Source: Clostridia bacterium
Lineage (GTDB): Bacteria; Bacillota_A; Clostridia; Oscillospirales; Acutalibacteraceae
Direction of reading: 5' to 3'
DNA length: 6,139 nt
Assembly: GCA_009930155.1 (NCBI GenBank)
Contig: RZYX01000105.1
Coordinates: forward strand, 1-6,139
Shown: positions 1 through 5,668 of the stretch, piece after piece
Layout of the letters: each line of letters opens with the position of its first letter
Position numbering within the stretch: position 1 is the first letter of the stretch
Notes under the pieces: model-generated
Told to the model about the DNA's origin: nothing
The model's input: the letters and a program-made list of their open reading frames with translations, nothing else
Database searches by the model: none
Made by a program: the position numbers and the translations under genes

Positions 1-144
1 ATATTTTTGAATGCAAGCTTTTGTTGCCGGCAAACTGTCAAGCCCCAAAATAGTAAGGTCGTAATTGTATATTGTTACGCATGATGGCTGTATTGTCAGG
101 ATAATAAAAAAAGCAAATAAAACAGGAATTATTTTTTTACTCAT
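1..144 (-). CDS. Exported protein, N-terminal fragment (runs off left edge)
   Basis: The frame is open for 48 codons from an ATG at 144 down to the window edge, so only the N-terminus is visible. It starts MSKKIIPVLFAFF, a short basic stretch followed by a hydrophobic core of about 14 residues, then QPSC with Cys at residue 22. This is a clear export signal. The Cys could be a lipidation site, but the residues before it (Q-P-S) are a poor lipobox, so ordinary signal peptidase I cleavage is equally possible. After the signal comes a polar stretch, NYDLTILGLDSLPATKAC, which I do not recognise firmly; it faintly resembles the start of the Ig/CARDB-like repeats found in secreted Bacteroidota proteins. 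Its ATG overlaps the TGA of the upstream gene as ATGA, a 4-bp overlap that suggests one transcript and coupled translation. Function unknown. Confidence 0.72.
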   Translation of the reverse strand, partial: MSKKIIPVLFAFFIILTIQPSCVTIYNYDLTILGLDSLPATKACIQKY

Positions 145-869
145 TTTACTAAGATTTTTTGTGATTGAGATTTCCCCGAATTGCTTAGCATATTTACTAT
201 GTAAATCTGGTTTTTGACAAATTTTGAGTATGATGTGTTCATTTCTGGTTTTAATCTGTCATTTATTATTTGCTTACCGGTAATGTCGAAAACTTGAACA
301 GAAATGCTTTCGTTAAAAGTGTTTTCAATAAAGATTTTGCCATTTTGACTATACAAATTTGGATACATTTCGATAATGTCAATTTTAGTTGGAAAGCAAT
401 AGTTAAGATTTTCGATAATTTCTAAAAAAGAAATGGATTCAGAAACAGAATAGTCACAAACAATATATATTTGAGGAGTATAAAGGATTCCATACAAATC
501 AAAAACATCATATTCGGCATGACCGGTTTCAAAACATGGATATGTTATCTCGGTTTCATCGATAAAGTTGGCTATCCCTAAAAGAGGTGAAGTTGGGCTA
601 GCAATCCCCCAAACTAAAAGTTGTTCTGTTCCAGAGCCAAATTGTTGGTAAATTGAGTCCACTTTTGGTGCTTCAACAACACAACCACCACAAGATGTTG
701 AGAAAAAACTCAACAAAATGGTTTTGCCGTTATCCAATTCATTAAACAGATTAACTTCAATTCCATCTGTTGAAGTTAAACTGAAATCTATAGCCTCAGT
801 ATATTGCGGTTGAGCATTTGTAAGAGTTGTTAATAAACAAAATATAAAAGTAAGGTAAATTGTTTTCAT
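141..869 (-). CDS. Secreted thioredoxin-like (TlpA/AhpC-type) protein with T9SS C-terminal sorting domain
   Basis: Residues 1-19 form a signal peptide (MKTIYLTFIFCLL, cleavage likely after A19, leaving Q20 as is common in Bacteroidota). Residues 24-160 read as a thioredoxin fold of the AhpC/TlpA type: a FSLTSTDG entry strand, then ILLSFFSTSCGGCVVEAP with the redox pair C60-G-G-C63, and later LYTPQIYIV with the cis-proline P132 expected opposite the active site. Additional cysteines lie at 112, 138 and 158. From about residue 165 (MYPNLYSQNGKIFIEN) to the C-terminal KILVK there is a compact beta domain with VFDITGKQI and QIYIVNM strands, typical of the type A sorting domain recognised by the type IX secretion system. 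The protein is therefore predicted to cross the inner membrane by Sec and then be released or anchored at the cell surface by T9SS. Whether it is a reductase, an oxidase or only a structural thioredoxin fold cannot be told. It shares a 4-bp overlap with the next gene downstream. Confidence 0.87.
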   Translation of the reverse strand: MKTIYLTFIFCLLTTLTNAQPQYTEAIDFSLTSTDGIEVNLFNELDNGKTILLSFFSTSCGGCVVEAPKVDSIYQQFGSGTEQLLVWGIASPTSPLLGIANFIDETEITYPCFETGHAEYDVFDLYGILYTPQIYIVCDYSVSESISFLEIIENLNYCFPTKIDIIEMYPNLYSQNGKIFIENTFNESISVQVFDITGKQIINDRLKPEMNTSYSKFVKNQIYIVNMLSNSGKSQSQKILVK

Positions 870-886
870 GTTTTTTAACTGTTAAA

Positions 887-894
887 CAAATTTA
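887..894 (-). promoter_or_regulatory. Candidate Bacteroidota -7 promoter element
   Basis: Read on the minus strand this is TAAATTTG, an exact match to the Bacteroidota TAnnTTTG -7 consensus. It lies 17 bases upstream of the ATG of the thioredoxin-like gene, so transcription would start about 10 bases before the start codon. No TTG is found at the usual -33 spacing, so support rests on the -7 box alone. Confidence 0.42.
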
Positions 895-1025
895 AATAAT
901 TTTTGTTTATTACCTGTTTTTTTAAGTGAATTTTACACATTTGTCATAAAAATAGCTAAAAAGAACAGTATTTTGCTCATGAAAGTAAAAAAATGAGAAT
1001 AAGATGCATAATAATTTTTTTTTAT

Positions 1026-1046
1026 CGAAATTTTTATAGAATTTCG
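1026..1046 (+). other. Small hairpin in the hppA leader
   Basis: Seven perfectly paired bases (1026-1032 with 1040-1046) enclose a 7-base loop about 65 bases before the hppA start. A run of seven T lies a few bases downstream, after caacga. The stem is AT-rich and the T-run is not contiguous with it, so a role as an attenuator is possible but weak. Confidence 0.25.
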
Positions 1047-1112
1047 CAACGATTTTTTTAAGAACAATTTTTAAAGTAAAACAAATTAATATTAACTAAT
1101 AAACTATTGATT

Positions 1113-3314
1113 ATGACAACAGACATGATGTTTTGGTTCATACCTTTCGCTTCTGTATTGGCGTTGGTGTTTGCCTGGATTTTTTTCAAGCAACTAATGA
1201 AACTTGACGAAGGAACCGACACAATGAAAAAAATCGCTCTTTATGTACGTAAGGGGGCGATGTCTTATTTAAAGCAACAGTATAAAATTGTAACTGTTGT
1301 CTTTATTATTATGGCGGTATTCTTTGCCATTTTGGCTTATGTTTTTAAATTGCAAAACGAATGGGTACCTTTTGCTTTTTTAACAGGAGGTTTTTTTAGT
1401 GGTCTTGCAGGATTTTTAGGTATGAAAACCGCAACTTATGCTTCCGCTCGTACTGCAAATGCAGCACGCAAATCACTAGATTCTGGATTAAAAGTTGCAT
1501 TCCGTTCCGGTGCTGTTATGGGATTAGTTGTTGTTGGTCTTGCACTTCTTGACATCTCTATTTGGTATCTTATCTTAGATGCTTTTGTTGAAGATACTGA
1601 TGCAAAACACAAAATGATTATGATCACTACAACAATGTTAACCTTTGGTATGGGTGCTTCATTACAAGCATTATTTGCTCGTGTTGGTGGAGGTATTTAT
1701 ACTAAAGCTGCTGATGTTGGTGCTGACTTGGTTGGTAAAGTTGAAGCCGGAATTCCTGAAGATGATCCTCGTAACCCTGCTACTATTGCCGACAATGTTG
1801 GTGATAACGTTGGTGATGTTGCTGGTATGGGTGCTGACTTATATGAGTCTTATGTAGGTTCTATTCTCGCAACTGCTGCTCTTGGTGCTGCTGCTTTCTA
1901 TGGATCAGAATGGTCTGACGATATTCAACTTAAAGCAGTCTTTGCTCCAATGTTAATTGCTGCTCTGGGTATTGTCCTTTCGATTATTGGTATTTTCCTA
2001 GTAAGAACAAAAGAAGGTGCAACGATGAAACAATTACTCGGATCTTTAGGTCTTGGTGTTAACGTAAGCTCTTTACTTATTGCTATTGGAACTTTCGGAA
2101 TTATGTATATGTTGCAGATTCCTAACTGGCAATATGTTTCTTTCGCAGTTATTATTGGTCTGATTGTAGGTATTGTAATCGGACAAGGAACAGAGTATTA
2201 CACATCTCATGCATATAAACCTACTCAAAAAATTGCTAAATCAGCCGAAACAGGACCTGCTACTGTAATTATTGCGGGTGTTGGTACTGGTATGATTTCT
2301 ACCGCAATTAGTGTTGGTGCAATTGTTGTGGGTATTATCCTTTCGTATTTATTTGCTGCAAAATTTGATCTTACAAATCTTAGTGCTGGGTTATATGGTG
2401 TTGGTATCGCTGCTGTTGGTATGCTTTCAACTCTTGGAATTACTCTTGCAACAGATGCTTACGGACCAATCGCAGATAATGCTGGTGGTAATGCTGAAAT
2501 GAGTAAACTCGGACCAGAAGTTCGTCAACGTACTGATGCTTTAGATGCTTTGGGTAACACTACTGCTGCTACAGGAAAGGGCTTTGCTATCGGTTCTGCT
2601 GCTCTTACTGCTTTAGCTCTTTTAGCTTCTTATATAGAGGAAATTAAAATGGGTCTTATTCGTGTTGGACAAACCACAATCGAAGTTGGTGGTGTGGTTA
2701 TTCAAACTGCCGAAGCTTCAATTATGGACTTTATGACATATTACGAAGTTCACTTGATGAATCCTAAAGTTTTAGTCGGTATTTTTATCGGCGCTGTTAT
2801 GACTTTTGTGTTTGCAGGGTTAACAATGAACGCTGTAGGTCGCGCTGCTCAGAAAATGGTTACTGAAGTTCGTCGTCAGTTTAAAGAAATAAAAGGTATC
2901 CTTACCGGCGAAGCTGAACCTGACTATGAAACTTGTGTGGCTATTTCTACTAAAGGTGCGCAAAGAGAAATGATTTTCCCTTCTGCTGTTGCTGTACTTG
3001 TTCCAATTATAACCGGTATCGTTTTTGGCGTTTCTGGTGTAATGGGTCTTCTTGTTGGGGGGCTTTCTTCAGGATTCGTTTTGGCAATTTTTATGGCAAA
3101 CTCAGGTGGGGCTTGGGATAACGCTAAAAAATATGTAGAAGAAGGTCACTTTGGTGGAAAAGGTAGCGATGTTCACAAAGCTACAGTTGTTGGGGATACT
3201 GTTGGTGATCCTTTTAAAGATACTTCAGGACCAAGTCTTAACATCCTTATTAAACTTATGACAATGGTTTCTATTGTTATGGCTGGTTTAACTGGTGTAT
3301 GGTCGATATTGTAA
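1113..3314 (+). CDS. hppA: Membrane-bound ion-translocating pyrophosphatase (K+-dependent, Na+-pumping type)
   Basis: This 733-residue integral membrane enzyme hydrolyses pyrophosphate and uses the energy to move Na+ and/or H+ out of the cytoplasm. Length and hydrophobic profile fit the usual 16-helix family. The PPi/Mg2+ site is intact: [13 protein letters not shown] at 201-213, the acidic DDPRNP loop at 217-222, [17 protein letters not shown] at 227-243, DNAGGNAEM near 455-463, and [17 protein letters not shown] at 694-710. Two positions tell subclass. [10 protein letters not shown] (481-490) has Ala485 and Gly488 where K+-independent enzymes have Lys and Thr, indicating K+ dependence. [10 protein letters not shown] places Glu245 at the position used by Na+-pumping members rather than four residues later as in plant H+ pumps. 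I start at the ATG at 1113; an in-frame TTG two codons earlier is possible but unneeded. There is no Shine-Dalgarno, as usual in this phylum. The gene is monocistronic, with a terminator directly after it. Confidence 0.97.
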   Translation: MTTDMMFWFIPFASVLALVFAWIFFKQLMKLDEGTDTMKKIALYVRKGAMSYLKQQYKIVTVVFIIMAVFFAILAYVFKLQNEWVPFAFLTGGFFSGLAGFLGMKTATYASARTANAARKSLDSGLKVAFRSGAVMGLVVVGLALLDISIWYLILDAFVEDTDAKHKMIMITTTMLTFGMGASLQALFARVGGGIYTKAADVGADLVGKVEAGIPEDDPRNPATIADNVGDNVGDVAGMGADLYESYVGSILATAALGAAAFYGSEWSDDIQLKAVFAPMLIAALGIVLSIIGIFLVRTKEGATMKQLLGSLGLGVNVSSLLIAIGTFGIMYMLQIPNWQYVSFAVIIGLIVGIVIGQGTEYYTSHAYKPTQKIAKSAETGPATVIIAGVGTGMISTAISVGAIVVGIILSYLFAAKFDLTNLSAGLYGVGIAAVGMLSTLGITLATDAYGPIADNAGGNAEMSKLGPEVRQRTDALDALGNTTAATGKGFAIGSAALTALALLASYIEEIKMGLIRVGQTTIEVGGVVIQTAEASIMDFMTYYEVHLMNPKVLVGIFIGAVMTFVFAGLTMNAVGRAAQKMVTEVRRQFKEIKGILTGEAEPDYETCVAISTKGAQREMIFPSAVAVLVPIITGIVFGVSGVMGLLVGGLSSGFVLAIFMANSGGAWDNAKKYVEEGHFGGKGSDVHKATVVGDTVGDPFKDTSGPSLNILIKLMTMVSIVMAGLTGVWSIL

Positions 3315-3338
3315 GACTTTAAATTTAAAAATATAAAG

Positions 3339-3390
3339 TCGGTTTGTCGAAACTTCATTGATATGGAGAATCGGCAAACCGATTTTTTTT
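3339..3390 (+). terminator. Rho-independent terminator of hppA
   Basis: A 12-bp stem (3339-3350 paired with 3371-3382, one G-T wobble) is followed at once by eight T. The 20-base loop can itself form a short inner helix (3353-3356 with 3365-3368). It begins 25 bases after the hppA stop codon and insulates hppA from the convergent racemase gene. Confidence 0.9.
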
Positions 3391-3423
3391 GAATGTAATC
3401 TAAAGGTTGTCGAAAATTATAAT

Positions 3424-3443
3424 AAATGTAAATAGGGGCTACT
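3424..3443. repeat. Diverged direct repeat, copy 1
   Basis: The sequence aaatgtaaataggggctact matches copy 2 at 3515-3534 at 17 of 20 positions; the first eleven bases and the last four are identical. The copies are 91 bases apart, start to start. Function unknown. Confidence 0.5.
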
Positions 3444-3514
3444 GAAAAAGATGGGGTGCGCCAGACTAACTAACACATTTACAATGGATTTTAGTATTTT
3501 CTTTATTTTTCAAA

Positions 3515-3534
3515 AAATGTAAATAAAGGGTACT
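3515..3534. repeat. Diverged direct repeat, copy 2
   Basis: The sequence aaatgtaaataaagggtact is the partner of 3424-3443, differing at three internal positions. Flanking DNA of the two copies is not obviously similar, so this is a short repeat and not a clear segmental duplication. Confidence 0.5.
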
Positions 3535-3550
3535 TTACTTCAAAAATAAG

Positions 3551-3679
3551 AGGTAATAATGCGGGTTAATTCAACAGTAGACGCCAGCCTGCTTTTGAAC
3601 TGGCACATCACCAATCTGGAGCTCTGAAAGCGGTGCACTGAGCTTGACAAAGTGAGCGGAGTTAAAACCTATATTACCT
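3551..3679. repeat. 129-bp segment bounded by inverted repeats (structured 3' UTR or MITE-like remnant)
   Basis: The ends aggtaata (3551-3558) and tattacct (3672-3679) are perfect 8-bp inverted repeats. The similarity continues inward imperfectly: gggttaattc on the left resembles the complement of gagttaaaacc on the right, giving roughly 20 bases of imperfect terminal symmetry. The interior is richer in GC and holds a 5-bp stem (gccag 3583-3587 with ctggc 3600-3604) and the imperfect palindrome at 3636-3654. The right end falls exactly at the racemase stop codon, so it could be a folded 3' UTR: on the minus strand the outer stem is followed by cttattttt, loosely terminator-like. No target-site duplication is visible, so a mobile origin is not shown. 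Confidence 0.38.
3636..3654. repeat. Short imperfect palindrome, dispersed-repeat-like
   Basis: The sequence cactgagcttgacaaagtg has cact/agtg arms around gagcttgacaa. It resembles, from memory, the short gagcttgtcgaag-type dispersed repeats seen between genes in many environmental genomes, with changes in the centre. Only one copy is in this window, so repeat status cannot be confirmed here. Confidence 0.35.
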
Positions 3680-4776
3680 TATAGATATGTAATATCAATA
3701 AACTTTGAGTTAAGTAATCGAGCGACTCCCATATACGATGGAATAAAACAAATCTGACTGCCAACAGAGTATTTCTTTTTGCCATCTTTAGTCTTGTTAT
3801 TGCCAAGATCAACTACCATCATATCTGAGGTTATCCCAACAAAACTCACAGATTTGTCGATTGGTTCGATATCTTCCTTTCCTACATCCAAAAGACCAAA
3901 ATCTAAAATAGCCTTGGTTGTCGTAGAATTAAAATCTTCTTCATCATAGTCTGCAGTATGCCCAATGTTTGCCTCACTAATTATTCCATCCGGAATCATT
4001 TCTTTTTCGTCTAACTCAATAATATTTGCCTTAAATGTAAAAGCATCAGTGGAAAGATTATTAAATTGTTCGTTCTCAAGTGGACTTGTGCCAAAAAATG
4101 CAGCTTCACCAATTCTGAAGTGGTTCATGTCTTCAGGAACAGCATTTTTATCAATTAAAGGTAGGGTTATTGAGCTCCCGCCAGATATTAGAGGTAAGTC
4201 TTTATCAAATTTTGCTTGAATAAGTTCTTTGTAGAGACATAGTTGTAGTAGTTTGTCGTATGTTGGCTCGACTCCATACATACAACCTAAATTTGAACCT
4301 AATCCTATAACCTCTATGTTTTCAAGTTCAAAAACTCGTTCGTAAAATGCAATAAGTTCGTCTCGTTTGATACCTTCTCGTAACTCACCCAACTCTATCA
4401 TAATAATAACTTTATGGGTCTTTTTTTGCTTTTTTGCGGCTTCGTTAAGTGCCATGATTGTCTTGTAAGATGTGTTAAGTGAAATATCGGCGTATTTTAC
4501 AACATCTTCAACAAAAACTAGTGCTGGAGGCTTGATGTAAATTGTTATCAATTTTGGACTTACTTTTTTTAGTATCTTAAGGCTACTTAATCTAGAATCA
4601 CCAACCGAGTGGATATCTTTAATGACATCTTGTTTTAAAATTCGTTTAAGTAAGTCTATATCTCCTGAAAACACTTTAGTAATCAGACTCCATTCCTTGT
4701 TGTGGGTTTTTAGGAATGAGCTTATTTCTTTAATATTATAGATTATAGCTTCTGTATCTATTTGTAATTTTGCCAT
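3679..4776 (-). CDS. PLP-dependent alanine/ornithine racemase-family enzyme
   Basis: A 365-residue fold-type III PLP enzyme of the ornithine racemase (Orr)/YhfX-like family, expected to interconvert L- and D-forms of an amino acid in the cytoplasm. The N-terminal barrel has the PLP lysine K34 in LITKVFSGD, then SVGDSRLSSLK (57-67), IELGELREGI (127-136), GLGSNLGCMYG (158-168), the phosphate-binding loop SGGSSITLPLI (198-208) and HFRIGEAAFFG (219-229). The C-terminal part (about 240-365) includes SDMMVVDLGNN (317-327) and PSYMGVARLL (346-355). Length fits the family, so it is complete. Ornithine racemase is the best-studied relative (clostridial ornithine fermentation), but substrate cannot be read from sequence; alanine, lysine or another amino acid is possible. 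Neighbours on the same strand are a GNAT acetyltransferase and gdhA, but a 210-base gap upstream argues against a tight operon. The start is the only sensible ATG and lacks a Shine-Dalgarno. Confidence 0.87.
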   Translation of the reverse strand: MAKLQIDTEAIIYNIKEISSFLKTHNKEWSLITKVFSGDIDLLKRILKQDVIKDIHSVGDSRLSSLKILKKVSPKLITIYIKPPALVFVEDVVKYADISLNTSYKTIMALNEAAKKQKKTHKVIIMIELGELREGIKRDELIAFYERVFELENIEVIGLGSNLGCMYGVEPTYDKLLQLCLYKELIQAKFDKDLPLISGGSSITLPLIDKNAVPEDMNHFRIGEAAFFGTSPLENEQFNNLSTDAFTFKANIIELDEKEMIPDGIISEANIGHTADYDEEDFNSTTTKAILDFGLLDVGKEDIEPIDKSVSFVGITSDMMVVDLGNNKTKDGKKKYSVGSQICFIPSYMGVARLLNSKFIDITYL

Positions 4777-4815
4777 CGTGTATTATTGTTTATGAATAAT
4801 TTGTAAAAATTTGCT

Positions 4816-4898
4816 AAGGAGGTCTGCGTGTTTAAATTCCTTTCTTGCTTTGCAATTTTCGAATTTTTCGAAAATTCTTCTCCCCTTTTCCTTTGTCC
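4816..4898. repeat. Tandem hairpin/pyrimidine-tract element, unit 1
   Basis: The unit consists of a GC-containing head (aaggaggtctgcgtg, 4816-4830), a spacer, a perfect 10-bp hairpin (aattttcgaa 4854-4863, loop ttt, ttcgaaaatt 4867-4876) and a pyrimidine tract (4877-4898 apart from one g). The same order of parts recurs in unit 2 about 90 bases on. The head matches that of unit 2 at 12 of 15 positions. Confidence 0.6.
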
Positions 4899-4911
4899 AC
4901 CGCGTCCCTGA

Positions 4912-4988
4912 AGGGAGGCCTGCGCGCTCATTAACTTTCAAATTTTCGAGTTTCTCGAAAATTTTCCTCTTCCTCTCTCTCTCTCTCT
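4912..4988. repeat. Tandem hairpin/pyrimidine-tract element, unit 2
   Basis: Head agggaggcctgcgcg (4912-4926), spacer, then a perfect 11-bp hairpin (aaattttcgag 4940-4950, loop ttt, ctcgaaaattt 4954-4964) and a pyrimidine tract that ends in (CT)8. The hairpin core keeps the sequence of unit 1. The unit 1 stem ends in aa/tt next to its loop and this one in ag/ct, both perfectly paired, so the changes on the two arms compensate. That points to selection on, or copying of, the paired structure. It directly follows the GNAT stop codon in the gene's direction. Confidence 0.6.
4973..4988. repeat. (CT)8 microsatellite
   Basis: Eight uninterrupted CT units end inside the GNAT stop codon: the TAG (4989-4987 on the minus strand) runs straight into an AGAG tract. 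Slippage would change only the 3' UTR, because the stop is read first. Confidence 0.9.
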
Positions 4989-5427
4989 ATTTTTCAAACC
5001 TCATTTCGGCATATTTTGTTGTAAAACCTACTCTTTCATACAATCTTTTGGCAGGATTGTCGTATTCTACATGTAGTTTAATATTTCCTTCTGACATGCT
5101 GATAGCTTTTTCGATGATTTTACCACCAAAACCTTTACCTCTATGTTGTGCATCAACTGCAATATATACTAGTATGTTTTCTGGAATAAATCCTGACATT
5201 CCTGTGTTATTCATAACCAAAACACCAGCAAGTTCATTTTTATGGTAAGCTAACAAAACGAAACCACCTTTACCACAATCTTTTTGCATGGCATAATCGA
5301 TACATTTGCCTATATCTTCTTTATTGTCGCGAAAACGATCTAAGTGAGTGTGTAGAAAATCGATACATTCTTCGCGTTTTGTAGTTTTAAATTTATTTTC
5401 GTTTTTAATAATTTCAAAATTTAGCAT
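4987..5427 (-). CDS. GNAT-family N-acetyltransferase
   Basis: A 146-residue, full-length single-domain acetyltransferase using acetyl-CoA. The core is clear: strand beta4 ILVYIAV (85-91) leads into the acetyl-CoA pyrophosphate loop QHRGKGFGG (94-102, the Q/R-x-x-G-x-G/A motif), followed by the alpha3 helix KIIEKAISM, strand IKLHVEY (116-122), and motif B NPAKRLYERVGF (124-135) with the usual Tyr130 that can protonate the CoA thiolate. The N-terminal half (about 1-60) is helical and charged with a CIDFLHTHLDRF segment, and probably shapes the acceptor site. The acceptor (small molecule, amino acid or protein N-terminus) cannot be told. It lies between gdhA and the racemase gene on the same strand, but a gdhA terminator lies upstream and a 210-base repeat-bearing gap downstream, so it is probably transcribed on its own. 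The ATG at 5427 has no Shine-Dalgarno. Confidence 0.92.
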   Translation of the reverse strand: MLNFEIIKNENKFKTTKREECIDFLHTHLDRFRDNKEDIGKCIDYAMQKDCGKGGFVLLAYHKNELAGVLVMNNTGMSGFIPENILVYIAVDAQHRGKGFGGKIIEKAISMSEGNIKLHVEYDNPAKRLYERVGFTTKYAEMRFEK

Positions 5428-5455
5428 AATTGTATTTTATTGATTAATATGTTGT

Positions 5456-5484
5456 ACAATATAGTTTTTTTTACAAGACAGCAA
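5456..5484 (-). promoter_or_regulatory. Candidate promoter of the GNAT gene
   Basis: On the minus strand a TTG (5484-5482) and TATATTGT (5463-5456) are 18 bases apart, close to the Bacteroidota pattern of TTG at -33 and TAnnTTTG at -7. The -7 box deviates at its last two to three bases. A start about 20 bases before the ATG would follow. Weak, but it is the best match in this gap. Confidence 0.28.
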
Positions 5485-5588
5485 AATTCGGTGGTGCGAA
5501 ATTATAGGAAACCGCTTTGGGCTTATACAAAAACCGCATGGTTTTAAAAAGTGAATTTTATCTTTTGGGTTTATTTGTTTGATAATAT

Positions 5589-5620
5589 AAAAAAAAATCC
5601 CCACCAATAAGGTGAGGATT
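5589..5620 (-). terminator. Rho-independent terminator of gdhA
   Basis: Read on the minus strand, aatcctcacc (5620-5611), a 5-base loop ttatt, and ggtggggatt (5605-5596) form a 10-bp stem with one T-G wobble. The run of T covers 5597-5589 (nine T, the first two inside the stem). It starts about 50 bases after the gdhA stop. Confidence 0.92.
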
Positions 5621-5633
5621 TGCGCGTTAAAAT

Positions 5634-5668
5634 GAGCTAGTTGAACAATATTTTGATTATATTAGCTC
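5634..5668 (-). other. Inverted repeat just after the gdhA stop codon
   Basis: The arms gagcta (5634-5639) and tagctc (5663-5668) could pair over a 23-base AT-rich loop immediately after the stop codon and before the strong terminator. It may be a stabilising 3' UTR structure or chance; the arms are short. Confidence 0.25.

Larger units (their letters stand above)
870..1112. other. Divergent intergenic region between the secreted thioredoxin gene and hppA
   Basis: This 243-base AT-rich gap separates divergent genes and must hold both promoters. On the minus strand a TAAATTTG box lies at 894-887. On the plus strand I find no exact TAnnTTTG; the closest is a seven-base TATTTTG at 969-975. A perfect 7-bp hairpin, cgaaatt/aatttcg, occurs at 1026-1046 and lies in the probable hppA leader. 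No coding frame is convincing. Confidence 0.6.
3391..3678. other. Gene-free convergent interval between hppA and the racemase gene
   Basis: No convincing reading frame on either strand in these 288 bases. Contents, listed separately, are a pair of diverged 20-base direct repeats (3424-3443 and 3515-3534), a segment bounded by imperfect inverted repeats (3551-3679), and inside it a short imperfect palindrome (3636-3654). GC content rises noticeably between about 3580 and 3660 compared with the flanks. Confidence 0.65.

Noticed and set aside
1107..1112. TTG start two codons upstream of the hppA ATG
   Set aside because: It would add only Met-Ile with no ribosome-site support; the ATG at 1113 is the simpler start.
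3391..3678. Possible small RNA, CRISPR or retroelement variable region in the convergent gap
   Set aside because: There is no regular repeat-spacer pattern, no reverse transcriptase or Cas gene, and no clear promoter plus terminator pair. Only the simpler repeat descriptions are supported.
3965..4219. Plus-strand open frame inside the racemase region
   Set aside because: It is antisense to conserved racemase motifs (SGGSS and FRIGEA are encoded opposite) and has no features of its own.
4828..4911. 27-codon plus-strand reading frame with a GTG start preceded by an excellent aaggaggt Shine-Dalgarno
   Set aside because: The clear genes in this window do not use Shine-Dalgarno sequences. The aaggaggt is part of the repeated head of the hairpin element, and the frame runs straight through the hairpin.
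4811..5248. Long plus-strand open frame antisense to the GNAT gene
   Set aside because: It is the complement of a clear GNAT coding region, and its translation is rich in Ser, Phe and Leu with no recognisable domain. The repeats at its 5' end are non-coding in character.
5530..5545. Hairpin aaaacc-gcat-ggtttt upstream of the GNAT gene
   Set aside because: Only six pairs, mostly A-T, in an AT-rich gap; it is followed on either strand by no proper T-run, so it was not called as a terminator or operator.
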